From NCBI RefSeq assembly GCF_900100335.1, contig NZ_FNFE01000002.1, forward strand, positions 620,001 through 684,000: a stretch of DNA of 64,000 nt. The letters are read 5' to 3'. This DNA comes from Natronorubrum texcoconense. GTDB lineage: Archaea; Halobacteriota; Halobacteria; Halobacteriales; Natrialbaceae. The position numbers and the translations under genes are program-made. The notes below the pieces were generated by a model. The model saw only the letters and a program-made list of their open reading frames with translations, was not told the origin of the DNA and made no database searches. Below are positions 17,222-26,928 of the stretch, in pieces (the first letter of the stretch is position 1; every line of letters starts with the position of its first letter).

Positions 17222-17389
17222 TCACCGGCCCGGACACGATTTGAGCAGGTGCTCGCGATAGACGGCCGCGGGAACGGTCTCGCCGCAGAGTTCGCACTCG
17301 CGGTCGGCGCACCGATCGTCGACTGCTTCGTCGGCCTCGTGGCCTTCGGATCGGCGATCGTCGGTCACGGCGATGCGTTCAGTCGGCAC
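17222..17389 (-). CDS. Small zinc-finger protein (55 residues)
   Basis: A short minus-strand frame with a GTG start whose translation ends CELCGETVPAAVYREHLLKS followed by CPGR. The Cys-x2-Cys, His and Cys spacing (C32, C35, H47, C52) is that of a treble-clef or C2HC-type zinc finger. The N-terminal 25 residues are acidic, as in other haloarchaeal proteins. It lies convergent to arcS with a 33-base gap. Small zinc fingers are abundant in haloarchaea and mostly uncharacterised. The start codon is uncertain, since no ATG is in frame nearby. 17390-17571 holds only AT-rich promoter-like sequence. Confidence 0.6.
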   Translation of the reverse strand: MPTERIAVTDDRRSEGHEADEAVDDRCADRECELCGETVPAAVYREHLLKSCPGR

Positions 17390-17571
17390 GTCCCTGACGG
17401 TTTCGGGTGCGGACCACGGTCTGTGTCGTACTTGTTGAAGAGTACGTGAACGAATACGGTGCTAATAACGGATTATTCGGACATAAATCCGTTTTATCGA
17501 GTTGTTCTCCGTTGCATATCCACCGATCATGGACCTGGTAACTAACGTCTCAAGTGTTATCCCATTGCCAC

Positions 17572-18483
17572 ATGTCCTCGTCAGTGACGGTCGGTATTCT
17601 GGCCGAACCCTTTCTTTATCAGTGGCAAGCCCGCGCGATCGAACGGCTCGAGCAGAGGTCCGACGTGACGGTGTCGCTGGTCGTCTCCAACGCGGCCAAC
17701 ACGAACGCCGAAGCCGAGTCGTGGAACAGGAAGGCGCGAATCGAACTCGACGACGTCGTCCAGTTCGCCGACGTTATCCAGCGAGAACGCGCGTGGACGT
17801 TCGTCCTCGCCGAACGAACGCTCGGTCGAGTACTCGGCGACGAGCACCACCTCTGGCACCGTCACTCCCTCGAGAACGTCGACTGTCTCGCCGACGCCGA
17901 GTTCGTTCCCTGTGAACCGCGAACCGAGGACGGCTGGACCGAGTTCCCCGACGACATCGTCTCGCGACTCGCCGCCGACTGCGACGTCGCGATCCGCTTC
18001 GGGTTCGGTCTCGTTCGCGGTGACGTGCTGACCGCACCGGAATACGGCGTCCTGAGCTTCCATCCCGCGGATATCCGGCGCTATCGAGGCATGGGTCCTC
18101 CAGTACTCTATCGCGACGGACGGGATCGTGCCGGCGCGACGCTCCAACAACTCGACGAGTCGATCGACGGTGGCGCGATCGTCGCGTACGACGAGGTCTC
18201 GCTCGACGGCTGTTACACGCTCTGGGACGTCTTCGATCGACTGGCGGAGCTTCAGATCCGGCTCCTGACCGAAGGAGTTTCGAACGCGTGCGACCCCGAG
18301 TTCGATCCCGAGACCGTCCCCGACGATCAGCTCGGCGAGTTCTACTCCCGCGACCAACGACGGACGCTCGGCTTTTCGGGCCGGGTGCTGACGAAGAACA
18401 GTATCGGGCGCTTTCGACGGCGACTCGAGCACGTACGATCCTCGACGGAGACGGTAGATCGGCCGACCCAGTCGTCTAACTGA
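17572..18483 (+). CDS. Formyltransferase-fold enzyme
   Basis: A 303-residue protein with a formyl_trans_N-type core: GVLSFHPADIRRYRGMGPPV holds the catalytic His, and GATLQQLDESIDGGAIVA matches the Asp-containing loop of 10-formyl-tetrahydrofolate-dependent transferases. The usual upstream Asn is not obvious, so the activity is uncertain. Possible relatives are sugar N-formyltransferases acting on nucleotide sugars for surface glycans, or methionyl-tRNA formyltransferase, which archaea do not use. I chose MSSSVTVGIL at 17572; the frame opens 18 bases earlier. It is convergent with the regulator at 18495. Confidence 0.75.
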   Translation: MSSSVTVGILAEPFLYQWQARAIERLEQRSDVTVSLVVSNAANTNAEAESWNRKARIELDDVVQFADVIQRERAWTFVLAERTLGRVLGDEHHLWHRHSLENVDCLADAEFVPCEPRTEDGWTEFPDDIVSRLAADCDVAIRFGFGLVRGDVLTAPEYGVLSFHPADIRRYRGMGPPVLYRDGRDRAGATLQQLDESIDGGAIVAYDEVSLDGCYTLWDVFDRLAELQIRLLTEGVSNACDPEFDPETVPDDQLGEFYSRDQRRTLGFSGRVLTKNSIGRFRRRLEHVRSSTETVDRPTQSSN

Positions 18484-18494
18484 CTACCCGGCCG

Positions 18495-20183
18495 TCACTC
18501 CCCGAGCACCGAATCGAAGAACTTCCGCTCGGCCGTCCGAAGGTGTTGGTTGAAGGTCGCGGGCGCGATGCCGAGTCGCTCCGAGATCTCCTCGCCGGTA
18601 CTCTCGCGGGGCCAGTCGAAGTAACCCGCGAAGTAGGCAGTCTCGAGGGCCGCGCGTTGTTTTTCGGTGAGATCGTCCTCGAGCACCGAGTTCGACCCCG
18701 ACTCGCTGCGCTCGCTGCGTTCGCTGGTGCGCTGGGCGAGGTAGGTGACGTCGTCGCGCTGTTCTTTGATGAGTTCGATCATCTGGCGGGTGTCCCGGCC
18801 GCGGGAGAGTTCGACGACGAAGCGGAACTCGCCGTCGTCGATCGTCGCGGACTGCACCCGGCCCCCGTGGGTCGCGATCGTCTCGAACAGCGAGACCGCG
18901 GCCGGCGCCACGAGTTCGAACTGGAACTCGTCGCGTCTGGCAGCGAGGAAGCGAACGTCACTGAACCCCTCGGTCTCCGCGATCGTCTCCTCGAACGTCT
19001 CCTGATCGACGCCGTGAGCCGAGCCGTAGGCGAGCAGCGTCTCGTCGCCCCGGATCAACTGCTCGAGCTCGATCCGACAGGAGTCCTCGGTCGAGAGCCG
19101 GATCAGCGGTTTGGCGAGGTCGTCGACGCGGAACTCGAGTTCGATGACGGCGTCGCTGACGAGCGCGTCCTTGCGCTCGATGGCCGTGATCGCGTGGGCG
19201 ACGACGTCGCCGATCCGGGCGAGGATCGTCGTCTCCGGCCCCTCGAACGCACGCGGCGACGACGAGTAGACGTTCAACACGCCGTAGACGAGGTCCTCGT
19301 GGGTGATCGGGATCGCCGCGGAGGACTGGTAGCCGCGCTCGAGCGCTGCTTCGCGCCACGGTCCGAACGAGGGATCGTCCGAAACGTTGTTCGCAACCTG
19401 GACCGAGCCGGTTCGGATAGCCGTTCCGGACGGCCCCTGCCCGGTTTCGTCGTCTTCGTCGACGCTGATCTCGACCGAATCGAGGTAGCCGTCTTCGACG
19501 CCGGCCGCCGCCTTCGGAACCACTTCGTCGCTACCCGGGTTGACGCCGCCGATCCACGCGAATCGGTAGGCGTCGGACTCGGCGAGTCGGTCGCAGACGC
19601 GCTGTTCGAGATCCGCTCGGGTCTCGGTCGTGATCACCGCGTGAGTGATGTCGTGACCGATCCGGTTGAGTCGGTTGAGCGCCTCGAGTTGCTGGCGCTG
19701 GCGCTGGCGTTCGTGTTCCTGTCGGGCGCGCTCGATCGCGTGATGGATCGTTCGGACGAGGAGCTCGCTCGTCACCTCGTCTTTGACGAGGAAGTCCTGT
19801 GCGCCCCGTTGGATCGCCTGCACGCCGACCTGTTGGTCGCGGACGCCGGTCAGGACGACGATCGGCGTCTCCGCGGTCGCCGCGTGGACCGACTCGAGCG
19901 TCTGGAGCCCCTCGCTGTCGGGGAGGTTCAGGTCGAGCAGGACGACATCGGTGTCCAACTCCTCGAGGGTCTCGAGGCCGTCCTCGAGTCGGGTCTCGCG
20001 GGTGATCTCCGGCGTTCGGCCCGCCGACTCGTCCGGGCTGACGCGTTGGGCGAGCTCTTCGGTGCCCCGCAGCATCTCCTGGATCAGTCGCGCGTCGCCG
20101 GGATTGTCCTCGATCAGGAGGACCTCCAGCGTCTCGGTCTCGGCGTCGGAGTCGGTTTCGGTCTGCGCGTCGGTCTCGCTCAT
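18495..20183 (-). CDS. Receiver-GAF-Bat-type HTH regulator
   Basis: A 562-residue protein with a receiver domain at about 20-145 (D26, phospho-acceptor D84 in [11 protein letters not shown]134), a coiled segment, a GAF domain at about 185-335, the bacterio-opsin-activator-type domain and a C-terminal HTH10 at about 505-555 ([33 protein letters not shown]). It should take a phosphate signal and control transcription. Its ATG overlaps the stop of the preceding receiver gene by four bases, which suggests translational coupling in the three-gene operon 23156-18495. Confidence 0.9.
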   Translation of the reverse strand: MSETDAQTETDSDAETETLEVLLIEDNPGDARLIQEMLRGTEELAQRVSPDESAGRTPEITRETRLEDGLETLEELDTDVVLLDLNLPDSEGLQTLESVHAATAETPIVVLTGVRDQQVGVQAIQRGAQDFLVKDEVTSELLVRTIHHAIERARQEHERQRQRQQLEALNRLNRIGHDITHAVITTETRADLEQRVCDRLAESDAYRFAWIGGVNPGSDEVVPKAAAGVEDGYLDSVEISVDEDDETGQGPSGTAIRTGSVQVANNVSDDPSFGPWREAALERGYQSSAAIPITHEDLVYGVLNVYSSSPRAFEGPETTILARIGDVVAHAITAIERKDALVSDAVIELEFRVDDLAKPLIRLSTEDSCRIELEQLIRGDETLLAYGSAHGVDQETFEETIAETEGFSDVRFLAARRDEFQFELVAPAAVSLFETIATHGGRVQSATIDDGEFRFVVELSRGRDTRQMIELIKEQRDDVTYLAQRTSERSERSESGSNSVLEDDLTEKQRAALETAYFAGYFDWPRESTGEEISERLGIAPATFNQHLRTAERKFFDSVLGE

Positions 20184-20644
20184 GCCTGATCACCCTCCGG
20201 CGGCAATCGAACGACCGAGAACCAGAACTTCTCGAAGGCGCGGACGGTCTCGATGAAGTCGTCCGGATCGACCGGCTTCGTGAGATAGGCGTTGGCGTGG
20301 AGTTCGTACGATCTGACGACGTCCTCTTCGGCCCGGGAGCTCGTCAGGACGATCACCGGAATCGATCGCAGCTCCGAATCCCCCTTGAGCTCCTCGAGGA
20401 CCTCCTCGCCGTCCTTTCGAGGCAAGTTGAGGTCCAGCAGGATGAGATCCGGCCGCGGGGCGTCGTCGTACTCGCCCCGACCGTAGAGGAACTCGAGGGC
20501 CTCGTTCCCGTCGGAGACGACGTGAAGATCGTTTTCGATGCGGCCCTGTTTGAACGCCTCCTCGGTCAGTCGAACGTCCCCCGGGTTATCCTCTACCAGG
20601 AGAATCTGTGCTGGTTCCGGCCTGAATTGTCTCGAATTACTCAT
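20180..20644 (-). CDS. Single-domain response regulator
   Basis: A 154-residue receiver-only protein of the Rcp1 type. The acidic pocket is E18-D19, the phospho-acceptor is D71 in LILLDLNLP, the Thr/Ser switch is in VIVLTSSR, and the conserved Lys is in AYLTKPVDP. It has no output domain, so it probably relays phosphate between the kinase encoded just upstream (8-base overlap) and other partners, such as the downstream receiver-HTH protein (4-base overlap). Confidence 0.92.
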   Translation of the reverse strand: MSNSRQFRPEPAQILLVEDNPGDVRLTEEAFKQGRIENDLHVVSDGNEALEFLYGRGEYDDAPRPDLILLDLNLPRKDGEEVLEELKGDSELRSIPVIVLTSSRAEEDVVRSYELHANAYLTKPVDPDDFIETVRAFEKFWFSVVRLPPEGDQA

Positions 20645-23156
20645 TGGTGGTTGATGTGCCCGTCGGTTCAGTCGTCGCCTCGGATTCCCGCGGTGTCGGA
20701 AGCGTTACGGTAAACGTCGCCCCCTCGTCCGTCGTCGAGGAGACGCGAATGTCGCCGTCGTGTCGCTCGACGATGCGCTGACAGAGGGCGAGTCCGATCC
20801 CGGTCCCAGCGTACTCCTCGACGCTGTGCAGCCGGTCGAACACCTGGAAGATGCGCTCCGTATCGGCCGGGTCGATCCCGATCCCCCGATCGCGAACTGA
20901 AAGACGCCACTCTTGTCCCTCTTTCTCGGCGAACACGGATATACGTGGGGCCTCATCGCCAGAATATGTGATCGCGTTGTCCAGTAGATTCTGGAACACC
21001 TGTCGAAGCTGACCGGGATCGCCGTACACCTCGGGAAGCGACTCCACCGTGATGTCGGCGTCGGTTTCCTCGATCCGCACCTCGAGATCCGTTAGCACGT
21101 TCTCGAGGACATCCTCGCAGTCGACGACCTCGAAGGGGTCGCCCTGCGTGTCGACCCGTGAATAGGCGAGCAAGCCGTCGATCATCTCCTGCATCCGTTT
21201 TGCGCCGTCAACCGCGTACGCGATAAACTCCTGTCCGTCCTCGTCGAGCTCGTCGGCGTAGCGCTGATCGACGAGCGTCAGATAGCTCGCGACCATCCGT
21301 AGCGGCTCCTGGAGGTCGTGGCTGGCCGCGTAGGCGAACTGCTCTAACCGTTCGTTGGACGCCTCGAGTTCGTCTACGAGCTCCTCGAGGCGGGCCTCTC
21401 GCTCGCGGAGTTGCCGCTGTTGCTCGTTGCGCTCGGTGACGTCTTGGACCATGATCATCCCGGCGAACACCTCGCCGCGGTCGTCCTCGACCGGCACCGT
21501 GTGCGCGAGCCACTCGCGGCCGTGAATGTCGTACTCGAAGCTGGTCCGCTCACCCGACAGCGCGGCTCGAAAGTTCGACTCGAACGTCTCGAGCGTCTCG
21601 CCGTCGTACCGGTCGTAAATCGTCTGTCCGACGAAGTCGTCGATCGAGATGTCGATCTCCTCGAGGATCTGCCCGCCACCGAGCGTGTATCGAAGCTCCT
21701 CGTCGAACAGCGCCACGATCCCGTTGGGGAACTGTTCGACCAGCGTTCGGTAGCGCCGTTCGCTCTCCTCGAGTTCGCGCTGGTGGTGTTCGCGCTCGAG
21801 TTCGTAGCTGAGCCACTGGGTGAGTAGTTCGACGAAGCTCCGTTCGGCGGGCGTAAACGAGACCGAACGGGGGGCGTCGTCGACGAAACACAGCGTGCCG
21901 TACGGTTGGCCGTCGACGCGAAGCTGCCCGCCCAGATAGCTGTCGAACTCCCACTTCTCGTAGGCGTGATCGTCGCCCCACCCCTCGACGGGCGCGTTGG
22001 TGAGCACGAGCAGCTCGTCTTCTTCGATCGTCCGCCGACAGTAGGTGTCGGACAGCTGCGTCACCGATCCGGGCTGTAACCGCTCGTCGTCACCGCTGGA
22101 GTGGACGACCTCGAACCGGTCGTTACGCTCGTCGATATCGGCCATGAACCCGACCTCGAGCCCGAGCCGTTCGCGGCCGAGGTCGAGCAGTTGCCGCGTC
22201 TTCTCGTCGAAACTCAGCTCGCGGTCCGCCGTGATCGCGTACAACCGCTGGAGCGTTCGATTGTTCGCCTGCAGCTCGCGCTGTGTGGCCTCGTGGTCGC
22301 TGACGTCCCGAAAGGAGATCGACAGCCCCGTCTCGGAGGGGGAGGCGGTGACCTCGAACCAGGTCTCGAGCGGCGGGTAGTACTCTTCGAAGACGATCGG
22401 CTCCTGCGTCGCCATCGCCCGGCGGTACTCTCGTTCGAACGCCGATTCGACGGTCGCGGGGAACGCTTCCCAAAGGGTCGCACCGACGAGTTCGTCGGCC
22501 TCGCGGTCGGTCAGCTCCCGCCCCCGATCGTTGACGTAGGTGACTCGCCAGTCGGCATCGACACCGATGAATGCGTCCGTGAACCGATCGATCGTCGTCT
22601 CGAGTCCGGTCTCGAGGCCCCGACGCATCCGCAGGTTCTCGATCGCGGACGCGAGGACGTTCGCGACGTTCCGGACGAACGACAGCTCGTGGTCGGCAAA
22701 CTCCCGGCGCTCGGTCGTATATACGCTGAGAACACCCCACAGCTCGTCTCCGTCGGCGTCGATACCGATGCTGACGGTGCTCGTGACGTCGTGGCTGGCG
22801 AACAACGTCGGCGTCGAGAACCGGTCGCTCGCCTCGACGTCGGTGGCGACGACCACCTCGTCGGTCTTGAGCGCACATCCCACCGAGTTGGTCGAACGGG
22901 CGGGGACCGTCGCCGAACCGATCGCGCCGTCTCGCCAGCCGACGCCGTATCCGAGCGCGACCGCGTCGCTATCGGGGATCACCTCGAAAATCCCGCAGCA
23001 ATCCGCCCCGAGCGCCTCCTGGACGGCGGCGACAGCGTCTGTGAGAAACCGGTCGAGATCGGACGACTCGAGCGCTCGTTTTCCGAGTTCGGCGACGACC
23101 TCCTGTTGCCGGATACGCGATTGAAGTGTCCCTGTCGGCGGGTCGGAGGTTGCCAT
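20637..23156 (-). CDS. GAF-PAS-GAF-PAS sensor histidine kinase
   Basis: An 839-residue soluble kinase with GAF at about 25-175, PAS at 185-290, GAF at 305-450 and PAS at 465-575, then a HisKA domain with the phospho-acceptor in [11 protein letters not shown] (H613) and a HATPase_c domain at about 715-820 (N box [11 protein letters not shown]1 [11 protein letters not shown]2 GTGIGLALC). The QEP motif after the His is typical of phytochrome-like kinases whose partners are Rcp1-type single receivers, which fits the next gene. No membrane segment is visible, so it senses a cytoplasmic or diffusible signal. Confidence 0.93.
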   Translation of the reverse strand: MATSDPPTGTLQSRIRQQEVVAELGKRALESSDLDRFLTDAVAAVQEALGADCCGIFEVIPDSDAVALGYGVGWRDGAIGSATVPARSTNSVGCALKTDEVVVATDVEASDRFSTPTLFASHDVTSTVSIGIDADGDELWGVLSVYTTERREFADHELSFVRNVANVLASAIENLRMRRGLETGLETTIDRFTDAFIGVDADWRVTYVNDRGRELTDREADELVGATLWEAFPATVESAFEREYRRAMATQEPIVFEEYYPPLETWFEVTASPSETGLSISFRDVSDHEATQRELQANNRTLQRLYAITADRELSFDEKTRQLLDLGRERLGLEVGFMADIDERNDRFEVVHSSGDDERLQPGSVTQLSDTYCRRTIEEDELLVLTNAPVEGWGDDHAYEKWEFDSYLGGQLRVDGQPYGTLCFVDDAPRSVSFTPAERSFVELLTQWLSYELEREHHQRELEESERRYRTLVEQFPNGIVALFDEELRYTLGGGQILEEIDISIDDFVGQTIYDRYDGETLETFESNFRAALSGERTSFEYDIHGREWLAHTVPVEDDRGEVFAGMIMVQDVTERNEQQRQLREREARLEELVDELEASNERLEQFAYAASHDLQEPLRMVASYLTLVDQRYADELDEDGQEFIAYAVDGAKRMQEMIDGLLAYSRVDTQGDPFEVVDCEDVLENVLTDLEVRIEETDADITVESLPEVYGDPGQLRQVFQNLLDNAITYSGDEAPRISVFAEKEGQEWRLSVRDRGIGIDPADTERIFQVFDRLHSVEEYAGTGIGLALCQRIVERHDGDIRVSSTTDEGATFTVTLPTPRESEATTEPTGTSTTNE

Positions 23157-23300
23157 AATCGATTGCTATGCACAAGTCGACTGACGTGTATAAATGTAGT
23201 GCTCGAACTCACCGTCTACCGTCAGAGTCATCGGACCTGGACAGTCTCGAACGACGACGACTGGGCGGGACCGACGGTCGGACCTGCAGAGCCGTCTCGG

Positions 23301-25547
23301 TTAGTCGACGAAGGCGGACAGTTCCAGAAGCCGACCGTCGTGTAGGGCGCGTCGAATCCGCGACCGGTCCCAGCCGAGCGGCGAGAGGACGCTCTCGCAG
23401 GCCCGGACGAGTTGGGTCGCGTAGTAGTCGACATCGTATTCGCCCCCCGCTTCGAAGGAGAGCCGAACCCGCTCGGGCCCGCTGGCGTCGTCGTCCGCGA
23501 CGACGTACCGGACCGACTGCCCGGGCTGGCGGTCGATTCCGCGGCGCTCGTATCGCTCGAGCGCCGCCACGGTCCGCGTCCGTTTTCGGTACGCCGACAG
23601 CGGCTTCGACACTCGAGTCGTGATCTCGAGGGCGCTCGGATCGACGTCGCCGCCTCGAAGCGAGCTAAGCCGCCGCTCGAGGACGTCACAGACGGCTTCG
23701 GGGTCGCGTTCGCGGTCGAGTGCCTCGACGAACGCACGCTGGCTCTCGGCGACGAACGCCGGGGTGCTCCGCTGGCGGAGCTCGATGCCGCGGAACTTGT
23801 ACGCGCCGGCCTCTCGCTTGCCGAAGTACTTCGTGAGCGCCCCCGCCGATCCGGATTCGAACGCTCCCGCCCCCTCGTCTGGCCCGTCCGGAATCGAATC
23901 GCGCAGCGGGACGAAACAGACCCACTCGTAGCTGCCGTCGTGCTCGAGTGGAATCCCGACGTCTGCGGAGATCTCGTCGATGACGGCCTCGAGCGGCTCC
24001 GGCTCGACGCCCTCGCGCGGCGTCACCCAGAGGCTGTCGACGATCCCGTGGACGATTCGCCAGCCCGCGTCCTCGAGTCGGCGTTTGGCCGTCAGCGCGA
24101 CGTCGCGCGCGTAGGCGTTGATAGCCTCGTGACACTCGATCCGGCCGTACTTGGCGTTTCGGTAGCCCTGATAGCCGAAGCAGGAGACGAGGACCCACTT
24201 GATCGCGCCCGATTCGGCCCGAAGCCGGCTGGCCTCCGGTTCGGCCGGATCGTCGGCGAGTCGAGCCTTGATATCGCCCCGATCCGAAAGCAGGGGCTCG
24301 AGAACGGTGGGGAGAAACGCCGCGTCGCCGTCGGTCGCTTCGGGAACGTGCTCGCAGACCTCGTACCCGAGCTCCGGCACGCGGTGGCTGTCGTGGACGA
24401 AATCGCCCGCATCGTGGGCGCAGTCGACCGTCTCCGGGCTGATCCCGTGCTCGCAGATGATCCGCGGGTAGAGCGACGCGAAGTCGATTTCGTGGACGTC
24501 CTCGTGGAAGCCGACTTTGGGTTCGAACGTGAACCCGCCCCGGTCCGCCGCGTGCAGCGTCCGAAGGTCCGAAAAGCGTTCGGGCTCCCACTTGTTCTGG
24601 GGCGCGAGGACCGCCCACTCGCGGCGAGCGAGCCGAATCTGGCGCGAGGTCAACAGCGTGCCGATGCTCCCCCAGGCGGCCTCCTGCAGGGGACGGCCCG
24701 TTTGCTCGACCATGTACTCGAGCCCCGCCAGCCCCGACTGGTTCCAGAGAAAGCTGTTCGAGGTGTCGACGATCGCCCGACCCGGAGCCCGATACCGCGC
24801 CGGGGAGTGGCCGACCCGGCCGTAGCTCTCGTAGGTATTTTCGCCCGCCAACTGCGTCCAGCCCGGTACTCGGCCGAGGTGGAACTCGTCCTCCTCGAAT
24901 CCCAGCTCCGTCGCATGTTCGGAGAGCAGCGGAATCAGCTCGCCGTGGCTGACGACGAGCACGTCCGGATCCTCGCGCTCGAGGCGGGTTCGAAGCGTCT
25001 CGAGCGCCGATCGCGGATCACCGCCACCGTCCTCACCAGCGACCGGTTCATCCTCGATTCGGAGCCCGGAAACGTCACCGTCAGCCAGCTCGCGATCCTC
25101 GAGTTCGAGCCGGAGCGTCCGCAACTCCCGCGTCGGCGCGGGGTCGATCCCGCGGTCGAGGCAGTACCGAAAACCGGGCTCGAGATCGACGTCGAACAGC
25201 CGGAACGTGCCCGGCGCGTGAGTGCCCGACTCGTGGACGCCGCGGATCTCGCGGGCGAGTTGGCGAACGTCGTCGACGCGATCGCAGCCGACTCGCAGCA
25301 ACTCGCTTCGCTCGCCGACGTGGGCCTCGTGGAGGTCCGTCGCCCACCGCTCGACTCGCGTCTCGACGGTCTTGGGATCGGACTCGAGGCGCGCTCGCAG
25401 ATCCGCGAGCGCGTCGTCGGGTCCCGAGACGAACAGCGCGGGCGTGTAGTCCTCCACGAGCGTCGGTTCGGCTCCCCTATCGGTCAGTCGCCACTCCCGG
25501 ACGGTGCCGTCATCGAACTCGAACGCGTAGGGGTCAGTTCGGCTCAT
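23301..25547 (-). CDS. Family-B DNA polymerase homologue (PolB2 type), catalytic motifs degenerate
   Basis: A 748-residue family-B polymerase. Motif A is DFASLYPRIICEHG (355-368), with Arg in place of the usual Ser; motif B is IKWVLVSCFGYQGY (from 449) without the usual Asn; motif C is HGIVDS (500-505) instead of YGDTDS, so one of its two catalytic Asp residues is Ile. The later thumb-side motif (TKYFGKREAGAYKFRGIEL) is intact. The 3'-5' exonuclease motifs are also eroded (LRLELE for the DIE motif). Inactivated archaeal PolB2 proteins are known from comparative genomics. A role as a non-catalytic partner in repair or translesion replication is inference. The ATG overlaps the preceding gene by four bases. 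Confidence 0.88.
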   Translation of the reverse strand: MSRTDPYAFEFDDGTVREWRLTDRGAEPTLVEDYTPALFVSGPDDALADLRARLESDPKTVETRVERWATDLHEAHVGERSELLRVGCDRVDDVRQLAREIRGVHESGTHAPGTFRLFDVDLEPGFRYCLDRGIDPAPTRELRTLRLELEDRELADGDVSGLRIEDEPVAGEDGGGDPRSALETLRTRLEREDPDVLVVSHGELIPLLSEHATELGFEEDEFHLGRVPGWTQLAGENTYESYGRVGHSPARYRAPGRAIVDTSNSFLWNQSGLAGLEYMVEQTGRPLQEAAWGSIGTLLTSRQIRLARREWAVLAPQNKWEPERFSDLRTLHAADRGGFTFEPKVGFHEDVHEIDFASLYPRIICEHGISPETVDCAHDAGDFVHDSHRVPELGYEVCEHVPEATDGDAAFLPTVLEPLLSDRGDIKARLADDPAEPEASRLRAESGAIKWVLVSCFGYQGYRNAKYGRIECHEAINAYARDVALTAKRRLEDAGWRIVHGIVDSLWVTPREGVEPEPLEAVIDEISADVGIPLEHDGSYEWVCFVPLRDSIPDGPDEGAGAFESGSAGALTKYFGKREAGAYKFRGIELRQRSTPAFVAESQRAFVEALDRERDPEAVCDVLERRLSSLRGGDVDPSALEITTRVSKPLSAYRKRTRTVAALERYERRGIDRQPGQSVRYVVADDDASGPERVRLSFEAGGEYDVDYYATQLVRACESVLSPLGWDRSRIRRALHDGRLLELSAFVD

Positions 25548-25864
25548 TCGCGCTCGTCACCCCCTGCCGTCGTCCGTCCGTCTCGTTCCTCGGGTGCCGT
25601 CCGATCGTTGCACTGCTCGCGTTCCTCGAGCTCCGCCCGCAGTCGCCGCAGTTCGACCTCGTGGGCCAGCGCCAGCGACAGCAACAGCGCCCGCTCGGGA
25701 TCCGTCGGGTTCGCGTAGCCCGCCGCGTCGGCGAACGTACGGCCTCGGTCGAACAGCCGATCGAAGTCGGCCTGGTACTCCCGGCGGAGCGCGCGGCGCA
25801 TCGGTTTCCACTCGCTCTCGAGTCCGCGGAGCGCGTCGCGGTAGGTCGGATTCGTTCGGCCCAT
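25544..25864 (-). CDS. Helical protein of the PolB2 operon
   Basis: A 106-residue protein, mostly alpha-helical and charged (YRDALRGLESEWKPMRRALR, then ALLLSLALAHEVELRRLRAE), with a disordered Glu/Arg-rich tail. I do not recognise a named domain. It overlaps the RecA-like gene by one base and the polymerase gene by four, so the three proteins are almost surely made together. A small adaptor or scaffold role is likely but inferred only from the context. Confidence 0.75.
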   Translation of the reverse strand: MGRTNPTYRDALRGLESEWKPMRRALRREYQADFDRLFDRGRTFADAAGYANPTDPERALLLSLALAHEVELRRLRAELEEREQCNDRTAPEERDGRTTAGGDERE

Positions 25865-26598
25865 CAGGCGGTCACCTCGAGGAGCCCACGGTCGTAGGCC
25901 TCGACGATTGACTGCCCCTCCGCGACAGCACCGTAGAGGTCGACCCAGTAGGGGATCGTCGTCTGCCAGTGGGTTCCGTGCCAGTAGCCCGCCGTGTCGT
26001 CGATTGCGCTTCCCATTTCGCCGTCGTCGTCCGTCGGTTCCTCGCCCGAACGCACGAGTCGAATCCCCTCACGCGTGCGGACGCACTCGAGAGTCGTGGC
26101 TGCGTACTCCGCGACCGTGTCAGCGCGGTTCTCGTCGGCGCTCGTTACCAGGATGGGACAGGAAAGCACGCGGCCCAACTCCGCGAGCGTCTCGAGGGCG
26201 GCCGCGAGGAGGCCTTCCCGTTCCCACTCGGGTAGATCGGCGTCGTGGTAGAGGCTGGCGACGTTCGGCGCGACGATTAGCTCCGTCTCCGGCCCCGCCT
26301 GGCGGGTTACCCGCCGGACCAGCGAGTGGTGCTGGTAGGCCGTAAACGCCCGAGCGACCCGCAAGGACTCGAGCGTTCGGTCGCTCGAGACGCAGTCGTA
26401 GAGCACCTGCGTCGCGGCCGTGTTCCGGGCGTCGATCCAGTACGCCGTGGCGTTCGTTTCGGGATCGTGCTCGGTCGCTGATTCGGTCAGGCGGGCGCCA
26501 ACCAGTCGGTGGAGGATCGTCGATCGCGGTGACGGCACCTCGAGCAGCGTCAGTCCCGACTCGAACTCGAGTCCCAACGTGGGGGTGTGAGTGTCCAT
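25864..26598 (-). CDS. RecA/RadA-like protein lacking the P-loop
   Basis: A 244-residue protein whose pattern follows the RadA core. AYWIDARNTA (52-61) matches the strand after Walker A, VARAFTAYQHHSLVRRV (81-97) matches the RadA ARAYNSNHQ segment, and LIVAPNVASLYHDADLPEWE (107-126) matches Walker B, but without its Asp. The Walker A position reads EVPSPRSTILHRL, with no GKT. It therefore probably does not hydrolyse ATP. As first gene of the operon with PolB2 it recalls bacterial ImuA, a RecA-like partner of a mutagenic polymerase complex. This comparison is inference. Confidence 0.7.
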   Translation of the reverse strand: MDTHTPTLGLEFESGLTLLEVPSPRSTILHRLVGARLTESATEHDPETNATAYWIDARNTAATQVLYDCVSSDRTLESLRVARAFTAYQHHSLVRRVTRQAGPETELIVAPNVASLYHDADLPEWEREGLLAAALETLAELGRVLSCPILVTSADENRADTVAEYAATTLECVRTREGIRLVRSGEEPTDDDGEMGSAIDDTAGYWHGTHWQTTIPYWVDLYGAVAEGQSIVEAYDRGLLEVTA

Positions 26599-26621
26599 GG
26601 ACGGAGACTCGAGCGAGAGGC

Positions 26622-26629
26622 AGATAAGC
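26622..26629 (-). promoter_or_regulatory. TATA box of the PolB2 operon
   Basis: GCTTATCT (minus strand) begins about 31 bases before the ATG at 26598, fitting a leaderless transcript. A TTCCGAAAG copy at 26651-26659 lies just upstream, within TTTCCGGAATTCCGAAAG, whose core CGGAATTCCG is a perfect palindrome. TTCCGAAA recurs at 26733-26740. Confidence 0.5.
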
Positions 26630-26801
26630 GACGGAGCACCGTTTCCGGAATTCCGAAAGCGAGTAGGAATCGGTTAGCCGGTCCGAGCGTACCGTTTCGA
26701 GCGGTGTAACGGCAATCGGAGACGATTCCGATTTCCGAAACGGTTGTCGGTTCGGCGACGCTGTGTCGTTTTCGTCACTATACTTGTTACCGGTAACGTG
26801 G

Positions 26802-26900
26802 GTGGAAGGAGTGCCCGCGGAGCGTCGGTCGAAGCCCAACCACCACCATACACTCCGCGGGCGCTGTTCGAGTACGGATGGGTTCCGTGAGAACCAGCGC
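26802..26900 (+). ncRNA. Candidate structured small RNA
   Basis: A 15-bp near-perfect stem (26810-26824 with 26851-26865, one G-U and one mismatch, 26-base loop) is followed by a second hairpin GGTTC-CGTGA-GAACC (26881-26895). CACTATACTTG at 26777-26787 would place a plus-strand start near 26806, just before the stem. No reading frame explains it. The palindrome GTTACCGGTAAC (26786-26797) lies between the TATA-like box and the stem. The strand is not certain, because the stem is symmetrical. Confidence 0.35.
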
Positions 26901-26928
26901 CGCTACTGAACGCAGTCGTCGAGAGGTC

